Below are positions 59,450-64,000 of a DNA stretch of 64,000 nucleotides, one piece after another. The position numbers and the translations under genes are program-made. This DNA comes from CADEDH01 sp039029735 (GTDB taxonomy: Bacteria > Actinomycetota > Acidimicrobiia > Acidimicrobiales > SZUA-35), in NCBI GenBank assembly GCA_039029735.1, contig JBCCFL010000027.1, positions 1 through 64,000 of the forward strand, read 5' to 3'. The notes beneath the pieces are model-generated. The model was not told where the DNA came from and made no database searches. It was given only the letters and a program-made list of their open reading frames with translations. How positions within the stretch are numbered: position 1 is the stretch's first letter; the number at the start of each line of letters is the position of its first letter.

Positions 59450-60862
59450 ATGTCGGAGATGTGGACCATGAGCGCCGAGGCCACGGCGGCGCAGATTCGC
59501 GATCGCCAGATCAAGCCGAGCGAGGTGGTGGGGGCGGTGGTCGACCGGATTGCCGCCGTCAATCCCCATCTGAATGCCATCACGCTCGATCTCACCGAGC
59601 AGGCGATGGTCGATGCGGCAGCCGCCGACGAGGCCGTCGCCTCCGGCGCCCCGTTGGGCCCGCTCCATGGCGTGCCGGTGACCATCAAGGAGAACGTCGA
59701 CATGGAGGGCCTGCCGAACACCAACGGCATCCCCGCCTACCTCGACACGATCGCCACGGAGGACGCACCGCTCGTAGCCAACCTCAAGCGGGCCGGCGCC
59801 ATCGTCGTTGGGCGCACGAACACGCCCGAGTTCTCGATGCGTGGCACCACCGACAACCCGCTGCGAGGGCGCACGTTCAACCCCTGGGAGGACGAGTGCT
59901 CTCCGGGCGGATCGTCGGGCGGGGCCGGGAGCGCCTGTGCCGCCGGCATGGGGCCGCTGCACCATGGCAACGACATCGGGGGTTCGCTGCGGTTCCCGTC
60001 GTTCGCCAACGGCGTGACCACCGTGAAGCCCACCACCTTCCGGGTGCCGGTCTACAACTCGTCGGCCCCAGCTGAACGCGGCCCTCTCGCCCAGGCGATG
60101 TCGGTTCAGGGGATCATCGCTCGCCACGCCGGCGATGTGCGGCTGGCCACGCGGGTGATGATCGAGCCTGACCCCCGCGATCCGAACTCCCCGCCGGTGC
60201 CGTGGGACGGGCCCGACCTCGGCGGCACGCCCACCGTGGCCGTCACCACCGAGAGCTGTGGCTACGACATCCACCCAGGGATCATCGACCTCATCCAGCG
60301 GGCGGCCGATCAGCTGCGCGACGCCGGCTATGAGGTGGTGGAGGCCGAACCACCCCCCGTCATCGAGGCCGCTCGCCAGTGGTTCCGAGCCGGCACGTCG
60401 GAGATGCAGGCCACGATGGACGCCGCGGTCCGCCAGCACGGGTCCGACACGATCATCCAGATCTTCGACTGGTACTACGAGATGTCGGAGCTGCTCGATC
60501 GCGACGGCTACATCGCCGGCTTCGCCGACCGCACGCGCCTCATGCGCGACTGGAACCGATTCCTCGACCAGTACCCGCTCGTGATCACACCGTTCATGAT
60601 GCGCCCGATGATCGACTGGGACGAAGACATTCGAGGCCTCACCGAGGTGCAGGACTTCTTCGACGCATCCATCTACTCCACCGGCATCAACTACCTCGGC
60701 CTTCCCGCCGGTGTGATCGGCACTGGCTTCGTCGGCGACCGCCCTGCTGCGGTGCAGATCGTCGGCCGTCGCTACCGCGAGGACCTGATCTGCAACGCCA
60801 TGCAGGCGATCGAGGAACGCAACGGCGTGCTCGTCGAGCAACTCTGGGCCCGCGAGGCCTGA
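59450..60862 (+). CDS. Amidase-signature family hydrolase
   Basis: A 470-residue cytoplasmic amidase. The Ser-cisSer-Lys triad is complete: Lys80 in VTIKEN, Ser155 in PGGSSGG and Ser179 in DIGGSLRFPS, with spacings of 75 and 24 residues as in fatty acid amide hydrolase. Family members cleave amides of many kinds, and this substrate is not evident. It is not GatA: no gatC or gatB lies next to it, and the C-terminal half differs. The gene appears to stand alone. Confidence 0.88.
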   Translation: MSEMWTMSAEATAAQIRDRQIKPSEVVGAVVDRIAAVNPHLNAITLDLTEQAMVDAAAADEAVASGAPLGPLHGVPVTIKENVDMEGLPNTNGIPAYLDTIATEDAPLVANLKRAGAIVVGRTNTPEFSMRGTTDNPLRGRTFNPWEDECSPGGSSGGAGSACAAGMGPLHHGNDIGGSLRFPSFANGVTTVKPTTFRVPVYNSSAPAERGPLAQAMSVQGIIARHAGDVRLATRVMIEPDPRDPNSPPVPWDGPDLGGTPTVAVTTESCGYDIHPGIIDLIQRAADQLRDAGYEVVEAEPPPVIEAARQWFRAGTSEMQATMDAAVRQHGSDTIIQIFDWYYEMSELLDRDGYIAGFADRTRLMRDWNRFLDQYPLVITPFMMRPMIDWDEDIRGLTEVQDFFDASIYSTGINYLGLPAGVIGTGFVGDRPAAVQIVGRRYREDLICNAMQAIEERNGVLVEQLWAREA

Positions 60863-60874
60863 TCCTCCCTCGTC

Positions 60875-60891
60875 AGCCGCCGTTGACGGCT
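60875..60891. terminator. Small hairpin between amidase and gpmI ends
   Basis: AGCCG (60875-60879) pairs with CGGCT (60887-60891) over a seven-base loop in the 31-base gap between convergent genes. It is short, so termination is only possible. Confidence 0.3.
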
Positions 60892-60893
60892 CG

Positions 60894-62534
60894 TCAGCCG
60901 AAACGAAGCAGCGACGTGTCGTAGTCGGCGGGCGCCTCGAAGCCCATCAGGTTGAACACCGTGGCGGCAACGTTGCTCAGCCCAGCGCCCTCGGGCGGAT
61001 CAACCGTGTACTCGCCGTCGTAGCCGGGATCGTGGATGGCGAAGGGCACAGGGCTGAGCGTGTGCGAGGTCATCGGGCTGCGCTCACCGTTCTTCTCGGT
61101 GAACATGATGTCGGCGTTGCCGTGGTCGGCGGTGTAGATCAGCACGCCGCCCACCTCGTCGATCACCCGACACAACCGGTCGACGCACTCGTCCACCACT
61201 TCGACGGCCTCCACCGTGGCGTCGAGCACACCGGTGTGGCCCACCATGTCGCCGTTGGCGAAGTTGAGGCGGCCGAAGCGGTAGCGGCCACTGCGGATCA
61301 GCTCGATCGTGGCATCGGTGATCTCACGGGCCTTCATGCTGGGCGTCTTGTTGAACTCCACGTTGTCGGACGGGATCTCCACGTAGGTCTCGAGCGCGTC
61401 GTCGAAGTAGCCCGACCGGTTCCCGTTCCAGAAGAAGGTGACGTGGCCGTACTTCTGCGTTTCGCTGATGGCGAAGTTGGGCACACCAGTGCCGACGAGG
61501 AACTCCCCCATCGTGCGATCGATCGCCGGGGGGTCAACGAGGAACCGCTTCGGGATGAGGGCGTCGCCGTCGTACTGGAGCATCCCGGCATAGATCACGG
61601 CCGGGTGTACGCGCCCCTCGGGTGAGCGGTGGTCGAAGGCCGTGAAGTCGGCCTCCTCGTAGGCCCGGGAGATCTCGATAGCCCGGTCGCCGCGGAAGTT
61701 GAACATGATCACGGCGTCGCCGTCGGCCATCACCCCCACCGGCTGTCGGTCGGCATCAACGACCACGAACTCGTCGAGGTACTGGTCGCCGGCGTCAGAC
61801 TCGGCGTACATCGCCTCGACCGCCTCGGTGGCACTGGCGAAGGGGCGGCCGACGCCGTGGGTGTGGGCGTGGTAGCCCCGCTCCACCATCGCCCAGTCGG
61901 CCTCGTAGCGATCCATCGTGATCGTCATGCGCCCGCCACCCGACGCGATGCGGTAGTCAACGCCGTGCTCGTCGTTCAGCCCAGCGAGCACGGCCTCGGT
62001 GGCGTCCAGGTAGGTGAGGGCCGACCGGGCGGCCACGTCGCGCCCGTCGTGCAGGAGGTGGAGCCGCACCCGACTGACGCCCGCCGTCGCCGCCTCGGCG
62101 AGCATGCGATACAGGTGATCGGTGTGGGCGTGCACGTTGCCGTCGCTGTGCAACCCGAGGAAGTGGAGTGTCCCTCCTGAGGTCGCGGCGGCCACCGCGT
62201 CGAGCCATACCGGCGACTCGAACAGCGAGCCCGATTGCAGGGCGTGGTTCACGAGCTTGGCGCCCTGGGCGAACACCCGCCCGGCGCCGAGGGCGTTGTG
62301 GCCCACCTCGGAGTTGCCCATGTCATCGTCGGAGGGGAGACCGACGGCGGTGCCGTGCGCCCGCAACTCGGTGGCCAGTGACGACGAGGTGAGCGCATCG
62401 AGGCGGGGCGTGTGGGCCCGGGCCACCGCGTTGGCCGGGCCGTCAGGGGCGACGCCAACGCCGTCGGCGACGACGATCACGACCGGCCCGGGGCGGGCGG
62501 CGAACGACGGATGCGGATCGAGACCGAGGCTCAT
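60894..62534 (-). CDS. gpmI: 2,3-bisphosphoglycerate-independent phosphoglycerate mutase
   Basis: A 546-residue glycolytic enzyme that interconverts 3- and 2-phosphoglycerate using two manganese ions. The alkaline-phosphatase-type metal site is visible: VVADGVG (Asp24), the phospho-serine in DMGNSEVGHN (Ser75), LHSDGNVHAH, HDGRDV, the RGDRAIE block, and TADHGNADIM with SHTLSPVPF near the end. The length fits GpmI. The gene may be leaderless, with TAGGCT six bases before the ATG. Confidence 0.95.
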   Translation of the reverse strand: MSLGLDPHPSFAARPGPVVIVVADGVGVAPDGPANAVARAHTPRLDALTSSSLATELRAHGTAVGLPSDDDMGNSEVGHNALGAGRVFAQGAKLVNHALQSGSLFESPVWLDAVAAATSGGTLHFLGLHSDGNVHAHTDHLYRMLAEAATAGVSRVRLHLLHDGRDVAARSALTYLDATEAVLAGLNDEHGVDYRIASGGGRMTITMDRYEADWAMVERGYHAHTHGVGRPFASATEAVEAMYAESDAGDQYLDEFVVVDADRQPVGVMADGDAVIMFNFRGDRAIEISRAYEEADFTAFDHRSPEGRVHPAVIYAGMLQYDGDALIPKRFLVDPPAIDRTMGEFLVGTGVPNFAISETQKYGHVTFFWNGNRSGYFDDALETYVEIPSDNVEFNKTPSMKAREITDATIELIRSGRYRFGRLNFANGDMVGHTGVLDATVEAVEVVDECVDRLCRVIDEVGGVLIYTADHGNADIMFTEKNGERSPMTSHTLSPVPFAIHDPGYDGEYTVDPPEGAGLSNVAATVFNLMGFEAPADYDTSLLRFG

Positions 62535-62540
62535 GGTTCC

Positions 62541-62546
62541 AGCCTA
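62541..62546 (-). promoter_or_regulatory. Possible -10 box of a leaderless gpmI transcript
   Basis: On the minus strand TAGGCT is followed by GGAACC and then the ATG, a six-base gap. The GGAA could be read as a poor ribosome binding site, but it touches the start codon. Confidence 0.4.
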
Positions 62547-62718
62547 CGGCGCTGCCATCAGGGCCGATCCGGGTGTGACCGCTGTGCCTGGCGACGGGGC
62601 GCGATCTCGACCATGGGCACCTCTACCCGCGGTGGAACGGGTCGGAGGGCCTGCACGGGGCCGCGACGGCTGAGGGCCTTCGCTCTCGTCGCTGAACCGG
62701 TCAGTTCGTACGTTCGGG

Positions 62719-63381
62719 TTGGCGGTACGGCGACGGAAACGGCGGGCGGTGCGATACGTGAATCTCGGCGCAACTCTGGTGGTGCTGGTGGTGATGGCCG
62801 GCCTGTTGCTGCCGTTTCCCGGTATCTGGGGATGGGGGTCGTCGCTGCTCCCCGACTCGCCTGCGCCCGACGAGATCCCACCGGCCGCGCCGATGGCGGC
62901 CAACCCGCTCCAGAGCGAGGCCTTGTTCCGCGCCGATCCTGAGGTGAGCGCCCGCGGCGCCGATGCGCTGGCCCGCATCCAGTATCCGTGGCGGGAGCGC
63001 CTGCCAGGTTGGGAGATCGCCTTCCTCGACGCCCACGATGGGGCGTACGGGTACACGCTCACCCGTGAGCTGCGCATCGAGATCTTCGTGCGGCCAGACC
63101 AGAGCGACGAGCTGCTCGCCCACGTGGTGGCGCACGAGCTCGGCCATGCGGTGGACGTGACCCTCAACGACGCCGACGACCGGGCCCGCTGGCAGCAGGC
63201 CCGTCAGATCGAGGACGAGCCGTGGTGGCCGAACAACCGAGCGTCCGACTTCGCTACCGGCGCCGGGGACTTCGCCGAGTCGTTCGCCGCCTGGCAGGTG
63301 GGCGCCGACTCGTTCCGCTCACGCCTGGGCGGCCCTCCTACCGGCGACCAGCTCGCCCTCATCGAAGAGCTTTCGAACTAG
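62719..63381 (+). CDS. Small membrane-anchored HELGH metallopeptidase-like protein
   Basis: A protein of up to 220 residues. A basic N terminus is followed by one membrane helix (about 14-35), so the rest probably lies outside. HVVAHELGHAVD is a zincin HExxH motif, and a later DFAESFAAW may supply a third ligand (Asp or Glu). No family is recognised. The start is uncertain: TTG 62719 has no ribosome binding site, and GTG 62749 is an option that keeps the helix. It ends against glnB with a repeat-rich gap. Confidence 0.6.
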   Translation: MAVRRRKRRAVRYVNLGATLVVLVVMAGLLLPFPGIWGWGSSLLPDSPAPDEIPPAAPMAANPLQSEALFRADPEVSARGADALARIQYPWRERLPGWEIAFLDAHDGAYGYTLTRELRIEIFVRPDQSDELLAHVVAHELGHAVDVTLNDADDRARWQQARQIEDEPWWPNNRASDFATGAGDFAESFAAWQVGADSFRSRLGGPPTGDQLALIEELSN

Positions 63382-63385
63382 GTAC

Positions 63386-63421
63386 GGCGAAACTCCAGGT
63401 GAGCTCCTCCGGAGCTCACAC
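63386..63421. repeat. Palindromic repeat, copy 1
   Basis: A 36-base element that starts GGCGAAACTCC and contains GTGAGCTCC-TCC-GGAGCTCAC, a perfect nine-base stem (63399-63407 with 63411-63419). An identical copy lies 86 bases on. It sits five bases after the stop of the HELGH gene and could end its transcript. Confidence 0.75.
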
Positions 63422-63471
63422 TCAGCACGCCCGCTCCTTCACCGAGCGCTACGCCCGCGAGTTTCGCCCCA

Positions 63472-63507
63472 GGCGAAACTCCAGGTGAGCTCCTCCGGAG
63501 CTCACAC
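63472..63507. repeat. Palindromic repeat, copy 2
   Basis: The same 36 bases as copy 1, with the nine-base stem at 63485-63493 and 63497-63505. It covers the glnB stop codon. Just before it GAGTTTCGCC (63459-63468) pairs with GGCGAAACTC (63472-63481), a second, ten-base stem with a CCA loop. Confidence 0.75.
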
Positions 63508-63840
63508 GGCGTCGGCGCCGAGTTCGCCGGTGCGGATGCGTACCACTGTGTCGACCGGTGTGACCCACACCTTGCCGTCACCGATCGCTCCGCTGCGGGC
63601 AGCCTCGACGATCGCCATCACCACCTGATCCACGTCCGCGGCGTCGACCACGACCTCGACCTTCACCTTCTCGATGAACTCCACGGTGTACTCGGCCCCG
63701 CGGTAGGTCTCGGTGTGGCCGCCCTGACGACCAAAGCCACGCACCTCGGTGGTGGTCATACCTGACACTCCGAACGAGCGGAGTGCCTCGTTCACATCGT
63801 CGAGCTTGTGTGGATTCACCACGGCGGTGACCAGTCGCAC
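63502..63840 (-). CDS. glnB: Nitrogen regulatory protein P-II
   Basis: A 112-residue trimeric signal protein that reads 2-oxoglutarate, ATP and ADP and controls nitrogen uptake and assimilation. The T-loop has Tyr51 in RGAEYTVEF, the usual site of uridylylation or adenylylation. EVRGFGRQGGHTE, KVKVEVVVDA and GAIGDGKVWV are the family signatures. GTG 63840 follows an extended -10 (TGATACCGT) by seven bases, so it may be leaderless. No amtB or glnD is seen in the window. Confidence 0.95.
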   Translation of the reverse strand: MRLVTAVVNPHKLDDVNEALRSFGVSGMTTTEVRGFGRQGGHTETYRGAEYTVEFIEKVKVEVVVDAADVDQVVMAIVEAARSGAIGDGKVWVTPVDTVVRIRTGELGADAV

Positions 63841-63847
63841 GAATTCG

Positions 63848-63856
63848 ACGGTATCA
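63848..63856 (-). promoter_or_regulatory. Extended -10 promoter of glnB
   Basis: On the minus strand TGATACCGT is an extended -10 (TGn plus TACCGT) seven bases before the GTG. No ribosome binding site lies between them. Confidence 0.45.
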
Positions 63857-63947
63857 GCCGCTCCCAGAGCGGTCGATCAACCACTACTCGCCACGAGGAG
63901 CGAAAATCTGCCGGCTGGCCCTCCTGGCTACTACCTTTACGGGCGTT

Positions 63948-64000
63948 ATGGACGCGCCAGCCACCGACATCCCCGAACTCGACGAACCCGCTGCTGGGCC
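63948..64000 (+). CDS. Start of an unidentified gene, cut by the window end
   Basis: An open frame begins at ATG 63948 with MDAPATDIPELDEPAAG and runs off the window. TACCTT at 63932-63937 could be its -10 box. The N terminus is acidic and Pro-rich; the family cannot be told from 17 codons. Confidence 0.45.
   Translation, partial: MDAPATDIPELDEPAAG

Overview
The window is a high-GC bacterial contig with a short foreign piece at its left end. Bases 1 to about 1144 are AT-rich and carry the 3' part of an animal-type non-LTR retrotransposon: the end of a reverse transcriptase reading frame, a poly(A)-type signal and a CATA-type microsatellite tail. From about 1145 everything looks like one actinobacterial genome, most likely a marine or host-associated member of the Acidimicrobiia. 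This is inference from the dnaK-grpE-dnaJ-hspR order, a HAIR-like operator, frequent leaderless-type starts, high GC and the DUF1800/DUF1501 pair. The abrupt change inside a conserved bacterial repeat suggests a chimeric join, for example host DNA in a sponge or other animal metagenome. The 8,514-codon frame that runs through the join is not a real fusion gene.

Region 1145-33078 (minus strand) is one apparent operon for a cell-surface matrix. It starts with a cellulose-synthase-like membrane protein with a PilZ domain and a degenerate glycosyltransferase core. Next comes a SipW-type signal peptidase fused to its own SipW-like signal, four unknown repeats, three DUF2341 modules and a LamG module. 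Then come a small TasA-like protein with a SipW-type signal and a giant modular surface protein of at least 8,186 residues. The giant protein has an NHL-like propeller, a DUF7948-like domain, seven CSLREA/beta-helix modules, eight thrombospondin-3-like calcium segments, a fibrinogen-like domain and 44 FG-GAP repeats in six-blade arrays. The peptidase probably processes the TasA-like protein, and the PilZ protein may tie the system to c-di-GMP.

Region 33166-38493 (plus) is a phnD-phnC-phnE-phnE importer followed by a metallophosphoesterase and a HalD/BesD-like 2-oxoglutarate oxygenase, possibly a phosphonate or organophosphate uptake and breakdown set. Region 38497-42577 (minus) is the heat-shock operon dnaK-grpE-dnaJ-hspR with a HAIR-like site upstream. 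Region 42881-46466 (plus) is a DUF1800/DUF1501 pair of Tat-exported proteins. Region 46572-49617 (plus) is a NarL-type two-component system followed closely by a TrkA-N potassium channel.

Region 49755-53335 (minus) encodes two secreted DUF3011 proteins; the large one has a DUF3011 module set inside an M23 peptidase domain. Region 53668-59402 (plus) has a MacB-type ABC exporter, then a membrane Ser/Thr kinase with a lectin-like ectodomain overlapping an FHA/winged-helix regulator. The right end holds an amidase, gpmI, a small membrane HELGH metallopeptidase, glnB and the first codons of a further gene. Convergent gene ends often carry strong hairpins without T tracts. No tRNA, rRNA or CRISPR array was seen.
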